From Oceanobacter sp. (GTDB lineage: Bacteria; Pseudomonadota; Gammaproteobacteria; Pseudomonadales; Oceanobacteraceae), in assembly GCA_002733645.1 (NCBI GenBank), contig NVWL01000052.1, positions 1-64,000 of the forward strand: a DNA stretch of 64,000 nt, read 5' to 3'. Shown in pieces: positions 1 to 9,232 of the stretch. The notes beneath the pieces were generated by a model, which did no database searches, was not told the origin of the DNA, and saw only the letters and a list, made by a program, of their open reading frames with translations. The position numbers and the translations under genes were made by a program. Each line of letters begins with the position of its first letter. Positions within the stretch are counted from its first letter, which is position 1.

Positions 1-88
1 CCCGCCATTAACTTCGATCAACGCCTCGATCTAAAGCGTTACAAGACTCACGCGCAGCACTACTGTATTTTTCAGAGGTGCCCTAGAT

Positions 89-1486
89 TCACAATACTGG
101 AGCAATTAGGCGCAGCACTCGAGCCAATAGCTGTTTCCACCAGCGTTCATCGACATGGGTGGATTCACAGTGGCTTAAGTCCTCCAGCATCATGGTTTCA
201 ATGTCGCGGGCGAACGCCTTGTCATTCACCAAAGCCGCTATCTCGAAATTAATTCGCAGTGAGCGATTATCCAAGTTAGCGCTACCAACGCTGGCCCACT
301 CATCATCGATCAACATGACTTTTTGATGGAGAAATCCGGGTGTGTAGGTATAAAACTGCACCTGAGCTTTGGCCAATGAAGCGACGTAGCTTCGCGTGGC
401 TTGCGCAACCATCCAGTTGTCTGATTTTTGCGGCAATATCACTCGTACATCAACACCACGTAAGCCAGCTAATTGAAGCGCTGCGTACACCGTTTGGTCG
501 GGCACAAAATAAGGGCTGACGAGCCAGCAGCGTTTTTTGGCTGACGAAATCATGTGGGTGAAGAAGAGGCTACCAGAATCGTAATAGTCGGCAGGTCCGG
601 GGTTGATGCACATCACCCGTTTGCTGCCCGCTAGTTGAGGTGTCGACCAATCAAGTTCGGGGGCCTTCCCGGTTGCCCAGTGCCAGTCTTCACTAAACGA
701 GAGTTGAAAGGCGAGCGTCGCAGGGCCACTGATCGACATATGAGTATCACGCCACACGCCAAACTCTGGATCTAGCCCTAAGTATTCAATGCCGACGTTA
801 TGACCACCTACAAACGATATTTGGCCGTCGATGGTGACTAGTTTGCGGTGGTTGCGAAAATTCACATTGGTGCGATTACGCAGTTTTAAAGGATTGAAAC
901 GCGATACATTAACGCCAGCATCGATTAAACGTTTGAGAAATGCCTTATCAAGGCCACCAGAGCCGATTTCATCGTACAGCAGATAAACTTTTACGCCTTC
1001 TGATGCTTTTTCGCAGAGAACATCTGAAAAACGCTGGCCTAATACATCGTCTCGGAACGTATAAAACTGCACACACAAAGTGTGCCTTGCTGTTTGTGCT
1101 GTATTCAAAATGGTGTTGAAGGTGTCTTTACCATTGATCAGTAACTGGGTCTCGTTACCTTCCAACATAGGCACGCGGAACAAGCGTTGAAGCGCCAGTG
1201 TTTTATCATTGGGTTCAGAGATATACGAACTTAGGCTATTACGAATCTGCCTCTCTTGGGCGGAAAGTTTATTGTCACCTTGTCGGCGAGCTTTTCGATA
1301 GCCGCTGAAACGTCGGCTACCAAAAAGTAAATAGAAAGGAAGTGAGACGAGGGGCATGAGCAGTAAGGCTATTACCCAGGCCGCAGTGCCTTGGGCTGTT
1401 CGGCTTTGCCATAATGCATCTATGGCCGCAGCGATGCCTAAAGAGTAGAGCAGTACTGGCCAGATCACCCAATGAAACGAATCCAT
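89..1486 (-). CDS. cls: Cardiolipin synthase (PLD superfamily)
   Basis: Membrane enzyme that makes cardiolipin by phosphatidyl transfer. Two N-terminal hydrophobic helices (about residues 5-27 and 33-55) are followed by two phospholipase-D repeats, each with an HxK(x)4D core: HRK at 213-215 with D220, and HQK at 387-389 with the D394/D395 pair. The second repeat continues into a typical GSANLDNRS segment. At 465 residues it has the usual length for bacterial Cls, and both catalytic repeats look intact. It lies 24 bp downstream of folE on the same strand but shows no functional link to it. The family is clear; which E. coli paralogue (ClsA, B or C) it matches is less so, but the two N-terminal helices favour ClsA. 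Confidence 0.93.
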   Translation of the reverse strand: MDSFHWVIWPVLLYSLGIAAAIDALWQSRTAQGTAAWVIALLLMPLVSLPFYLLFGSRRFSGYRKARRQGDNKLSAQERQIRNSLSSYISEPNDKTLALQRLFRVPMLEGNETQLLINGKDTFNTILNTAQTARHTLCVQFYTFRDDVLGQRFSDVLCEKASEGVKVYLLYDEIGSGGLDKAFLKRLIDAGVNVSRFNPLKLRNRTNVNFRNHRKLVTIDGQISFVGGHNVGIEYLGLDPEFGVWRDTHMSISGPATLAFQLSFSEDWHWATGKAPELDWSTPQLAGSKRVMCINPGPADYYDSGSLFFTHMISSAKKRCWLVSPYFVPDQTVYAALQLAGLRGVDVRVILPQKSDNWMVAQATRSYVASLAKAQVQFYTYTPGFLHQKVMLIDDEWASVGSANLDNRSLRINFEIAALVNDKAFARDIETMMLEDLSHCESTHVDERWWKQLLARVLRLIAPVL

Positions 1487-1510
1487 ACCCCTCCTTAATA
1501 AGTGATTAAG

Positions 1511-2062
1511 TTATACACCGGCGAGGCGCATAAATTCATCACGCGTTGCCGGGTTTTCTCTAAATACGCCCTTCATCACCGAAGTACGCATTTTAGAATT
1601 TTGCTTTTGTACGCCGCGCATCATCATGCACATATGCTGTGCTTCAATGATTACACCAACACCTCGACAGCCCGTAACTTCTTCAACGGCCTCGGCGATT
1701 TGCTTGGTCATGTTTTCTTGAATTTGCAGACGACGGCCAAACATATCAACGATACGAGCAAATTTTGATAATCCTAATACCTTGCCTTCTGGTAGGTAGC
1801 CAATGTGCGCGCGGCCGATAAATGGCAGCATGTGATGTTCGCACATGGAGTAAAACTCAATCCCTTGAACCACGACCATCTCGTCATTATCACTACTGAA
1901 TACGGCTCCGTTTACCACATCATTCAATTCTGTGGTGTAACCGCTAGTAAGAAATTGCATCGCTTTGGCAGCACGTTTAGGCGTATCCAGTAGACCTTCT
2001 CGCTCTGGGTTTTCACCAAGCTCACTCAGAACATCGTGGTACAGGGTTTCAAGTTTTGACAT
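1511..2062 (-). CDS. folE: GTP cyclohydrolase I
   Basis: Converts GTP to 7,8-dihydroneopterin triphosphate, the first step of tetrahydrofolate synthesis. At 183 residues it is the normal length for the short bacterial form. The zinc ligands are visible: C74 and H77 in a CEHH motif, and C145 in the C-terminal half. The segment around [13 protein letters not shown] and the QIQENMT-like stretch (about 113-119) are characteristic of the family. It starts with ATG and lies about 100 bp downstream of murI on the same strand, separated by a hairpin. Confidence 0.97.
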   Translation of the reverse strand: MSKLETLYHDVLSELGENPEREGLLDTPKRAAKAMQFLTSGYTTELNDVVNGAVFSSDNDEMVVVQGIEFYSMCEHHMLPFIGRAHIGYLPEGKVLGLSKFARIVDMFGRRLQIQENMTKQIAEAVEEVTGCRGVGVIIEAQHMCMMMRGVQKQNSKMRTSVMKGVFRENPATRDEFMRLAGV

Positions 2063-2124
2063 GTGGTTTCCGTAATTAGTTTCGGTGTCTGGGATTACCC
2101 GACCATTTTACTCAATTTTCCAAA

Positions 2125-2155
2125 TCTTATACAAAGAAAACTTTGGTGTATAAGA
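2125..2155 (-). terminator. Hairpin between murI and folE
   Basis: A nearly self-complementary stretch: TCTTATAC on the left pairs with GTATAAGA on the right, with a further AAAG/CTTT inner stem beyond a small bulge. It lies just after the murI stop codon on the minus strand and is followed by only a short T-rich run, so it may terminate or attenuate murI transcription before folE. Confidence 0.4.
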
Positions 2156-2161
2156 ATTTAG

Positions 2162-2950
2162 TTATTTATTTAAACTTCCTGCTTGCTCGAGGTGACCATA
2201 TTGAGCAAGAAACTGGCTCACGCCTCGTGGGCATTGGGTGCCTGTCCAACATAAGTTGATCTGTTGATTGCCTGTAGTACTGGCTGGGAAAATTCTTGCA
2301 GCTTGGCGAGCAACGGCTTCGCCTGAATCAATCCACTCTATATGTGGCCAACAAGCTTCGAGTTCATCACGCAGCAAGGGGTAGTGGGTGCAGCCTAAAA
2401 CCACTTTTTGCATATCGGGGAATTCAGCCAGCCAAGGGGTTAAGTGCTGTTGAAGTTCGGTGGTGATGGTTTCACCGCCCATCTTTCTTTCTGCAATCGC
2501 GACCAATTCTTTACTACCAAAGCGCTGCACTGTGCAGTGGTTGGCAAAGTCGTTAATCAGTTGATCGGTATACGGGCGGCGCACGGTGGCTGGTGTCGCC
2601 AATAACCCGAAGGTATTTTGGGCATCGCTAGTGCAACGTTCACCCGCCACCCTAATCGCAGGAACGACCCCGACCACAGGAATGGGTAAAGCATTACGCA
2701 ATTGCGAGAGCGCTAAAGTGCTCGCGGTATTGCAAGCAACGATCAATAGTGCGGGATTATAGTGTTCACAACCGCGAACACAGACATTTAAAATACGCTG
2801 AATCAGAACGTCATCGTCCCGATCGCCATAGGGAAACATCTCAGTGTCCATCAGGTAATTCAAACAGATCGCAGGAAATTGCTGGCGAACCTGAGAAAGT
2901 ACTGACAAGCCGCCTACGCCGGAATCGAAGATGAGTATGGAGTCAGCCAT
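2162..2950 (-). CDS. murI: Glutamate racemase
   Basis: Makes D-glutamate for peptidoglycan by a two-base mechanism in the cytoplasm. The two catalytic cysteines are visible, C73 in VACNTAST and C187 in VVLGCTHYPLL, together with the N-terminal DSGVGGLSV motif (residues 9-17). The length (262 residues) is normal. ATG start. It diverges from the diguanylate cyclase gene across a region of about 200 bp. Confidence 0.96.
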   Translation of the reverse strand: MADSILIFDSGVGGLSVLSQVRQQFPAICLNYLMDTEMFPYGDRDDDVLIQRILNVCVRGCEHYNPALLIVACNTASTLALSQLRNALPIPVVGVVPAIRVAGERCTSDAQNTFGLLATPATVRRPYTDQLINDFANHCTVQRFGSKELVAIAERKMGGETITTELQQHLTPWLAEFPDMQKVVLGCTHYPLLRDELEACWPHIEWIDSGEAVARQAARIFPASTTGNQQINLCWTGTQCPRGVSQFLAQYGHLEQAGSLNK

Positions 2951-3148
2951 AACAGGTCTGGTTCTGTCGCCTATGTGTATTTGTCGTTGACGTGAATATC
3001 AATGAAACATGACAACAAGAAAATCGGGAAGTCACTAAAGGCAGTATTCTAACAAAGAAATTTCTCCTCTGCCTGAGCAAAGCACAGAAAGCCTACTACA
3101 CTTTCAGCAGGGCACGACCTATATGGCTTCCAATGGAGTTGTCAGTTT

Positions 3149-4144
3149 TTGGAACTTAAGGAATTACTTGATAATGCTAGGCGTAATGAAGCTCTGCTTA
3201 AACGTCTCCAAGCATTTGAATTACAGCTACTGTCAGCGCAAAACTGGCAAGACTTTTTAACTTTATTACTAGAGGCTTTGCCGTCTCAGTTTGATCTTGA
3301 TGCTGTTGGTTTGAAAGTGTGTGACCCAGATGGAGAACTGAAGGCATCAATGCTGCAGTCCCTGGATATAGATCAAGGCGTTATGTTGAATCAAATTGAA
3401 TTCAAAGCGTCGTTATCTATCGCAAAAGCGGGTGCAATCAATCCGCCACCACCTTGGAAGTCTGCTTTACAGCTGCCCTTGATGCGCGGTGGGGAATACC
3501 TTGGTCAGCTGTATATGTATTCTCTCCAACATGACCGCTTCCAAGAAGGTATGGCGACTGACTTTATGCAGCATCTTGCGGCGGTGATCGCTGCGTGTTT
3601 GGTAATGGTTAAGCAAACAGAAAGCCAAGCGTTACTTGCCTTAACAGACCCTTTGACCGGAGCGGAAAATCGGCGTGGATTTGAGCGTGTATATAAGCGT
3701 GAATGGGCACGAGGCCAACGTCAGCATCATGTGTTTTCAATGATATTGATGGACATTGATCACTTTAAAAAAGTGAATGATATTCATGGTCATGGCACCG
3801 GAGATCGAGCGTTAAAAGCCTTATGCAAAACATTGAAAAATGTCATTCGTCCAACGGATCACCTAGGCCGCTTGGGTGGCGAAGAGTTTGCTGTATTACT
3901 ACCTGGCTGTCAGCCTGATCAGTTAGTCACGGTGTCTGGGCGTATTCAAGAAGCCATTCGTGAGATGGTTGTGCTTAACGATAAACAAAAACAGGTGCCG
4001 ATCACGGCGTCTGGTTCGTTTATTTCAGTGACGCCACGCCCGCATCAGAACTTGCAAATAGAGCAGGTACTGGATCATCTTGATAAATACTTGTATCAGG
4101 CAAAAGGAAACGGTCGAGATCAGTTTATAAACGCCTCAACTTAA
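3149..4144 (+). CDS. Diguanylate cyclase with GAF/DUF484-like N-terminus
   Basis: Predicted cytoplasmic enzyme making c-di-GMP from two GTP. The N-terminal 155 residues look like a DUF484/GAF-type sensory domain: a short coiled coil, then a beta-rich segment. The GGDEF domain covers about 165-325, with the active-site variant GGEEF at 243-247. An RxxD inhibitory site (RPTD, 234-237) lies exactly five residues upstream, so product inhibition is likely. No membrane segment is visible. The best start is a TTG at 3149 with GGAG about 10 bases upstream; the nearby ATG codons at 3123 and 3133 are out of frame. The ligand of the sensory domain cannot be read from sequence. Confidence 0.9.
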   Translation: MELKELLDNARRNEALLKRLQAFELQLLSAQNWQDFLTLLLEALPSQFDLDAVGLKVCDPDGELKASMLQSLDIDQGVMLNQIEFKASLSIAKAGAINPPPPWKSALQLPLMRGGEYLGQLYMYSLQHDRFQEGMATDFMQHLAAVIAACLVMVKQTESQALLALTDPLTGAENRRGFERVYKREWARGQRQHHVFSMILMDIDHFKKVNDIHGHGTGDRALKALCKTLKNVIRPTDHLGRLGGEEFAVLLPGCQPDQLVTVSGRIQEAIREMVVLNDKQKQVPITASGSFISVTPRPHQNLQIEQVLDHLDKYLYQAKGNGRDQFINAST

Positions 4145-4171
4145 CCCTTAAGCCTGCGATTTAGTAATCTA

Positions 4172-4768
4172 TTAATCTTCCGCAAATAACAGAGTGAAGG
4201 TAACGGGCACGGTGGTAGAAATTCGTTCCAGCTTAGCCACATCACGTAAAGCCTCGATGCCTTTTACTAAACTGAATTCATCCGCTTTTACCAGTACAGG
4301 CCCTAAACTTGTCACGACAACGTGGCCGTCACGCCCTGTGGTGGCGAGAACATCTGCATGGGTAGTTACGGTTTCGCCGTGAAGACTGATTGTCAAAGGC
4401 AGCGTTGAAATAACCATTTCACCTTGCTTTAGTGCGGTTAATAAAGCATTGGGTAAATCAGAAGTGATGGTCAGTGTGCCATACGTTGGGGTTTCAAATA
4501 ACATGCTTTGCAGCCGTTCGTTACGAATAGGAATACCTGTCTCGACGCTGGTTAAGTCCACCTCAACTTTGGCTTTGCCTTCGGAAGAGACCGAACCGCT
4601 CAAAGACATGAAACGGTGAACCTCTGAGATATTGGTATTTTTAGTGGAGATAAATTGCAGGGTAGATTCAGGGCTAAGCGACCAGTCTGCTAGTGCGGCG
4701 CTTGAAGCACTTAACAAAGTCAGGGGAAGTAGCAGGGGACGTAAATGGCGTTTGATAGCAAATTTCAT
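4172..4768 (-). CDS. YceI-family periplasmic protein
   Basis: 198-residue secreted protein with a clear signal peptide (basic start, hydrophobic core, probable cleavage after ALA at residue 27). The mature part has the YceI lipocalin-like beta pattern: WSLSPESTLQFIS near the mature N-terminus, a central NERL segment, and a beta-rich C-terminal half. YceI proteins bind isoprenoid-type lipids, but no ligand can be inferred here. It converges with the diguanylate cyclase gene, leaving 27 bp between the stops. Confidence 0.85.
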   Translation of the reverse strand: MKFAIKRHLRPLLLPLTLLSASSAALADWSLSPESTLQFISTKNTNISEVHRFMSLSGSVSSEGKAKVEVDLTSVETGIPIRNERLQSMLFETPTYGTLTITSDLPNALLTALKQGEMVISTLPLTISLHGETVTTHADVLATTGRDGHVVVTSLGPVLVKADEFSLVKGIEALRDVAKLERISTTVPVTFTLLFAED

Positions 4769-4901
4769 GGGCGATCCTCTTGTAGGTGACTCTCTTTTAG
4801 ATGAATGTCTTGTAAGTGATTCTCAGTATTATATAGAACCACTTTAGACCAACATACAAGAATAAAGACTTATAGAGACTCGAAAATACGAAGAGTTACT
4901 G

Positions 4902-5387
4902 CTACTGAAGCAGAGATACTTGTGGAAAAGAGTATTCCGCCAGCCAGCGAAATTCTTTTTCAATACTTAGCTTGTTATCGTTTTCCAGTTGCAAACGCTG
5001 TTTATCTAATTCAAATCGTTGCTTGGGTTTTAATGCTTTATAAGCATCTAAAATAGGCATGTGTTTGGTGGCGTCGTAGTGCTCCCGGATGGCTGTGATT
5101 TCAGTGAGCTGCCATGCATTCGGGTCTAGTCCTGTGATCATATGCTGAATACGTAATACGCCCTCCGTGATGTCACACTGCTGCTGAACAACTGAGCGCG
5201 ACACAAAGCGAATATCACTGACAAGTTCTTCTTGATAGTGTCGTAGTTGTAACTCGGCTTCTGCTTGCTCTTTTTCTTTGGCCAAATTCACTTTCTTGAC
5301 TTGCTGCAATAAATGCCACGCATAGCCCGCCAGAGCAGCGATGATCAGAAGGGCGGTAATTAATAAAACGAAATGGAAAGTTGTCAT
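4902..5387 (-). CDS. DUF2489-family membrane-anchored protein
   Basis: 161 residues: an N-terminal transmembrane helix (about 4-27), a coiled-coil-prone stretch rich in Lys, Glu and Gln (30-55), then a soluble domain with the pattern of DUF2489 proteins of marine Gammaproteobacteria. Function unknown. ATG start. It lies 97 bp downstream of the SulP transporter on the same strand but is not obviously part of that operon. Confidence 0.75.
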   Translation of the reverse strand: MTTFHFVLLITALLIIAALAGYAWHLLQQVKKVNLAKEKEQAEAELQLRHYQEELVSDIRFVSRSVVQQQCDITEGVLRIQHMITGLDPNAWQLTEITAIREHYDATKHMPILDAYKALKPKQRFELDKQRLQLENDNKLSIEKEFRWLAEYSFPQVSLLQ

Positions 5388-5484
5388 GTCTTAATCCGCA
5401 TAAAAAGAGGGTAACCATGATACTGAGAAGCGGAGTGAAGCTAAAGCCCACTTCTAATCGTGTTGTTGCTAAATAGTGTTACTG

Positions 5485-7206
5485 TTAAATGGTGTAGAAG
5501 TCGTCATCTTTACTTTTATCCGTATTTTGCAGAGATTTTAACGCATCAGAAGCCGTGAAAAATACTTGCTTAGCTGACAGGTGTTTTAGCAAATCAGAGC
5601 GTGCCAATTGATCCATTACCGGGCCTTTGAATTCGGCAAGGTTAAGCTGAATATTTTGCTCTAAAAGCCGCTCATGAAGTAACTCAAGTGCTTCTACTCC
5701 GCAAAAATCGATGTGGTTAATGGCGGTGCCGACAATCACAACGTGCCGAAGGTCGTGGTTACGAAGTACTTTCCCCAGTATGTAATCGACTAAAAAGTCA
5801 CTGTTGGCAAAGTAGAGGTTTTCATCCACCCGTATGAGCATAATGCCTGAGGTTGTTTGTACTTTGTGGCGCAAAATATTACGAAATTGATCCGTGTTTT
5901 CAATGCGGCCCACCTCTGCAATGTGAGGTTGGCTGGTGCGTTTGAGGTATAAAAATAATGATAACCCTACGCCGGTAATAATGCCGGTTTCAGCGTTAGT
6001 CCCCAGTACGGTTGCGAAGGTAACAAACCAGACTAAACCGTCACTGCGTTGAAACTTCCACGCTTTCCAGCCATCTTGCCAGCGAAATAATGGCCAAGTT
6101 GCCACCGTAATAATTGCCCCAAGAATGGCTTCAGGTAGGTATTGAAACCAGCGTCCGGCCACCAAAGCAACGATCACCATCGCGATAAAAGTGACCACCG
6201 CCGCCCATTGGCTACGGGCGCCTGAAGATACCATCACCATACTTCGGCCAAAGCCACCTGCCACGGGCATGGCCTGTGTTATAGAGGCGGCAAGGTTAGC
6301 AATGCCTAGAGCCAGTAATTCTTGGTTTGGAAGTATGCGGCGTTTTTGTTCACGCGCCATCGTGTTCGCGATGGATAAGCTCTCAAGAAAAATAATCAGG
6401 GCCAAAATAGCCGAAGGCAGTAGTAAAGCTTGCCAATTCATTGTGCTAACTGCAGGAAAGCTTAAAGAGGGTAAGCCAGAAGGAATCATGCCGACGGTGT
6501 CGGTGTTTAATTGAAAGCCCAGCGTAACGAGCGTGGCGGAAATAATCAGTATGAGCGGTCCACTGCGATTAACTAAGGTAGCCAGAGACGAATTGAGCTT
6601 TAAACGCGCAGAGACCACTGGGATCATTTTTTGCCAGACTAATACTAGAATTATGCCGCCAATACCGAGCAAGAGGGGGGTTAAAGCAATGTCCCACCAA
6701 TGCTCGACAGTAAAGCGTAACGGCTCCCAGCCTGGACCTCCGCGGGGAACTTCAAGCCCAGTAAAGTAGGTGAGCTGACTGATAATAATGACGAGTGCCG
6801 CAGCGCTGGTAAAACCAGAGATCACAGAATGACTGATAAAGGATGTCCAACTGCCAAGACCAATGGTAAAAAAGATTAATAGCCATGTGCCCGTCATAGC
6901 CGCTAATAGGGTGGCATAAGCGGGGTAGTTGGCACCGGATACCTCGACGACTCCATGCAAAGCATCGAGCGTCATCAGAGAAATAATAGCGACGGGCCCG
7001 ACTGCTAAAGTTGGGCTACTGCCAAGTAAGGCGTAGGCCAGTAAAGGCAATAAGGAAGCAAAGAGACCGGCTTCAGGCGGAAGGCCAGCTAAAAACGCAT
7101 AAGCAATGGCTTGAGGTACGAGCATAATCGCAATAATTACCCCGGCACTGATGTCGGGTATTAATCGTGTTGCATCCCAAGGCAGTAGGGTATTAGCGAA
7201 TTTCAT
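5485..7206 (-). CDS. SulP-family inorganic anion transporter
   Basis: Inner-membrane anion transporter (the SulP family carries sulfate, bicarbonate or related anions). 573 residues: an N-terminal hydrophobic half with about 10-14 transmembrane segments, including the family signature around DISAGVIIAIMLVPQAIAYA, then a C-terminal STAS domain (about 440-550). Its start overlaps the stop of the upstream ArsR-type gene by 4 bp (ATGA), so the two are translationally coupled. With the divergent persulfide dioxygenase, this context points to sulfur oxyanions (sulfite, sulfate or thiosulfate) as cargo. That is inference from neighbours. Confidence 0.93.
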   Translation of the reverse strand: MKFANTLLPWDATRLIPDISAGVIIAIMLVPQAIAYAFLAGLPPEAGLFASLLPLLAYALLGSSPTLAVGPVAIISLMTLDALHGVVEVSGANYPAYATLLAAMTGTWLLIFFTIGLGSWTSFISHSVISGFTSAAALVIIISQLTYFTGLEVPRGGPGWEPLRFTVEHWWDIALTPLLLGIGGIILVLVWQKMIPVVSARLKLNSSLATLVNRSGPLILIISATLVTLGFQLNTDTVGMIPSGLPSLSFPAVSTMNWQALLLPSAILALIIFLESLSIANTMAREQKRRILPNQELLALGIANLAASITQAMPVAGGFGRSMVMVSSGARSQWAAVVTFIAMVIVALVAGRWFQYLPEAILGAIITVATWPLFRWQDGWKAWKFQRSDGLVWFVTFATVLGTNAETGIITGVGLSLFLYLKRTSQPHIAEVGRIENTDQFRNILRHKVQTTSGIMLIRVDENLYFANSDFLVDYILGKVLRNHDLRHVVIVGTAINHIDFCGVEALELLHERLLEQNIQLNLAEFKGPVMDQLARSDLLKHLSAKQVFFTASDALKSLQNTDKSKDDDFYTI

Positions 7207-7526
7207 GATGCATACAGCCTATTTAACAATGAGATAACATGTATGGCGTGCTCGCCATTTAATGAATAACACATAGATTGGGCATCTCGACGGCAAATAA
7301 CCAGATGCTCATTTCTAAGCAGTGCAAGGTGTTGTGACAGCGCCGACTGGCTGAGTGAATTGCCAGTAGTTTGATGTAACGCCAAGCGCTCACACAGTTC
7401 AGATACCGAGGCTTCACCGTCTCTAAGTGCGCACAGTATGTCGAGTCTATGTTCGTTGGCCATCGCCTTCAATAAGCGAACGGCAGCTTCGCGGTTGTTG
7501 ATGTGCGTTTCAGCGTTGAGTGTCAT
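7203..7526 (-). CDS. ArsR-family repressor, BigR/SqrR-like by context
   Basis: 107-residue winged-helix repressor. The helix-turn-helix covers about 42-75 (SELCERLALHQ through SQHLALLRNEH). Cysteines lie at 32, 45, 78 and 86. C45 sits where the first sensing cysteine of the persulfide sensors BigR and SqrR lies, but the C-terminal partner cysteine of those proteins is absent (the tail ends NRLYAS). It heads an operon with the SulP transporter and diverges from the persulfide-dioxygenase-like gene, with palindromes between. This is the classic arrangement of a sulfide/persulfide-responsive repressor. The family is certain; the inducer is inferred. Confidence 0.85.
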   Translation of the reverse strand: MTLNAETHINNREAAVRLLKAMANEHRLDILCALRDGEASVSELCERLALHQTTGNSLSQSALSQHLALLRNEHLVICRRDAQSMCYSLNGEHAIHVISLLNRLYAS

Positions 7527-7586
7527 ATACCTTCCTGCTGTTATACGCGATCAAGTTATGGGTACTGGATAAATAAAAGCAAAATT

Positions 7587-7611
7587 CAATATTGCTAAAT
7601 AAGAATATTCT
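7587..7611. promoter_or_regulatory. Two palindromes between ArsR repressor and dioxygenase genes
   Basis: The 211-bp divergent region contains CAATATTG (7587-7594) and AGAATATTCT (7602-7611), both perfect palindromes with centres 16 bp apart in very AT-rich DNA. They are the natural candidates for operators of the adjacent ArsR-family repressor, controlling both transcription units. Binding is inferred. Confidence 0.55.
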
Positions 7612-7737
7612 AATACAATAATTTCAGCAAGTCAGAACAATGTATAAACTTTGAAGTGAACACCCTTAGTTTCAATTAGCTGGGCAGTTATTTGAATTAG
7701 GCATCTAGCATCAGGGTTAAAAGCTTAGGAGGTTTCA

Positions 7738-8622
7738 ATGAATACCAATAGCACTGCTAGCACTCATTCAATTCAAAGCTATTTTCATGATGATACAAGT
7801 ACGTTTACCCATGTACTCACGGACATCGCCACTGGGCAGTGTGCCATTATAGATCCTGTTCTTGATTACGACGCGAAATCAGGGCGTACTTCAACGGACT
7901 TTATCGACCAAGTTTTGGCAGGTATTGCCGAGTCTGCATCTACTCTAGTGTATGTTTTGGAAACTCATGCCCACGCTGATCATTTAACATCAGCTGCGTA
8001 TATACGTCAGAGAACTGGTGCGAAAATTGTTATTGGTCAGCAGATTACGGGTATTCAACACACGTTTGCTGGCATTTTTAATGAAAGCGAACGCTTTCCA
8101 ACCGACGGTTCGCAGTTCGATATCTTATTGGCTGCGGGGGATGAGATTACCTTAGGTAAGACTCACGTTCGTGCAATCGCGACGCCGGGGCATACGCCAG
8201 CCTGCGTGACGTATCTTGTTGATGATACGGATGCATTTATTGGCGATACTTTATTTATGCCTGACACAGGCACTGCCCGATGTGATTTTCCGGGAGGGGA
8301 CGCCAACGCCTTATATGATTCGGTGCAAACGCTCTTTGCATTAGGCGATGACGTTAATCTGCACTTGTGCCACGACTATCCGCCAACGGATCGAGCTGTA
8401 TGCAGTGTTGTGACGGTGGCCGAACAAAAAGCTAAAAACGTTCATGTGGGTAACAAACAGACTCGTGATTCGTTTATCGAATTACGAACTCAGCGGGATG
8501 CGGGGTTAGCCGTACCGCGTTTGATATTTCCTTCGTTGCAGGTAAACATACGGGCGGGTGACTTCCCAGCACCTGAAGATAACGGTGTTAGCTATTTGAA
8601 AATTCCCTTGAATAAAATTTGA
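7738..8622 (+). CDS. Persulfide dioxygenase-like metallo-beta-lactamase-fold enzyme
   Basis: Predicted to oxidise glutathione persulfide to sulfite (ETHE1/Blh-type). 294 residues with the MBL-fold metal motif THAHADHL (H77, H79, D81, H82), then TPGHTPACVTY, GDTLFMPDTGTARCDFPGG and LCHDYPP. The combination of THAHADH and TARCDFPGG is typical of the persulfide-dioxygenase group rather than glyoxalase II. A strong AGGAGG lies upstream of the ATG. It diverges from the ArsR-SulP operon. Together they make a coherent sulfide-detoxification unit: persulfide oxidation here, export or exchange of the oxyanion by SulP. Confidence 0.87.
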   Translation: MNTNSTASTHSIQSYFHDDTSTFTHVLTDIATGQCAIIDPVLDYDAKSGRTSTDFIDQVLAGIAESASTLVYVLETHAHADHLTSAAYIRQRTGAKIVIGQQITGIQHTFAGIFNESERFPTDGSQFDILLAAGDEITLGKTHVRAIATPGHTPACVTYLVDDTDAFIGDTLFMPDTGTARCDFPGGDANALYDSVQTLFALGDDVNLHLCHDYPPTDRAVCSVVTVAEQKAKNVHVGNKQTRDSFIELRTQRDAGLAVPRLIFPSLQVNIRAGDFPAPEDNGVSYLKIPLNKI

Positions 8623-8710
8623 TGGCCTAAAGGCTTGCTATTACTCGGTTTGTTGGCAATTTGGCCGTTATCCGTTAGGCTGAATGTAAGAAAATAAAAA
8701 GGAATAAGCC

Positions 8711-9157
8711 ATGCTGGTTAATAACCGCTGGGTAAGGGCGAGCGGAAATCTGCAAGATAAGCCCATCAGTATTCAGTTTCGTGAAGATTGGACACAAGCA
8801 AAAGAGTCAGGGCTTTACGGTCTTTGCGTGCAAATCGCTTGGAATGCACAAACCAACGATGACAGCACTGGATTTCCTGCGACGGAAGAACAAGCGCGTA
8901 TCATTGCGTTTACCGAGCAGTTACAGGCGCGTCTCGAACCTGATGAGAACTCGGTAGTGGCCATGATGATCACCCACGATGGGATTAATCAGTGGATTAT
9001 CTACAGCAAAGATCTCGATGTATTGAAGGCCGGATTGGAGACGATACCGACGGATAATGGATTGTACCCAATTGAGGTGGTCGCCGATGAAGATGCCGAG
9101 TGGAGCACCTTCATTCAGGTTCACGAGCGTATTAACAGCGAACTCGATAACCAATAG
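8711..9157 (+). CDS. DUF695-family protein
   Basis: 148-residue cytoplasmic protein without signal peptide or membrane segment. The sequence resembles DUF695 proteins, with conserved aromatic and acidic positions around IQFREDW (22-28) and the C-terminal DEDAEWSTFIQVHE. Function unknown. ATG start, with AAAAAGGAA upstream. It follows the dioxygenase gene by 88 bp and could be read through from it, but no functional tie is evident. Confidence 0.75.
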   Translation: MLVNNRWVRASGNLQDKPISIQFREDWTQAKESGLYGLCVQIAWNAQTNDDSTGFPATEEQARIIAFTEQLQARLEPDENSVVAMMITHDGINQWIIYSKDLDVLKAGLETIPTDNGLYPIEVVADEDAEWSTFIQVHERINSELDNQ

Positions 9158-9184
9158 AGTCTAACCAATAGAATCGCGCGCTTT

Positions 9185-9208
9185 CAGAGGTGCGCGAAAG
9201 CACCTCTG
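9185..9208. terminator. Hairpin between convergent DUF695 and ylqF genes
   Basis: CAGAGGTGC and GCACCTCTG form a perfect 9-bp stem with a 6-base loop between two converging genes. No T-run follows on either strand, so it is only a possible terminator. Confidence 0.4.
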
Positions 9209-9232
9209 GCTAAAGCACTTCTGATAGGCGCT

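Noticed and set aside
1-88. Possible 3' end of a plus-strand gene at the window start
   Set aside because: Two plus frames are open for a short distance, but nothing in the 29 codons identifies a protein, so it is left unannotated.
7584-7611. Classic ATTC-N8-GAAT persulfide-sensor operator
   Set aside because: ATTC and GAAT elements exist but with the wrong spacing; only the plain palindromes are reported.
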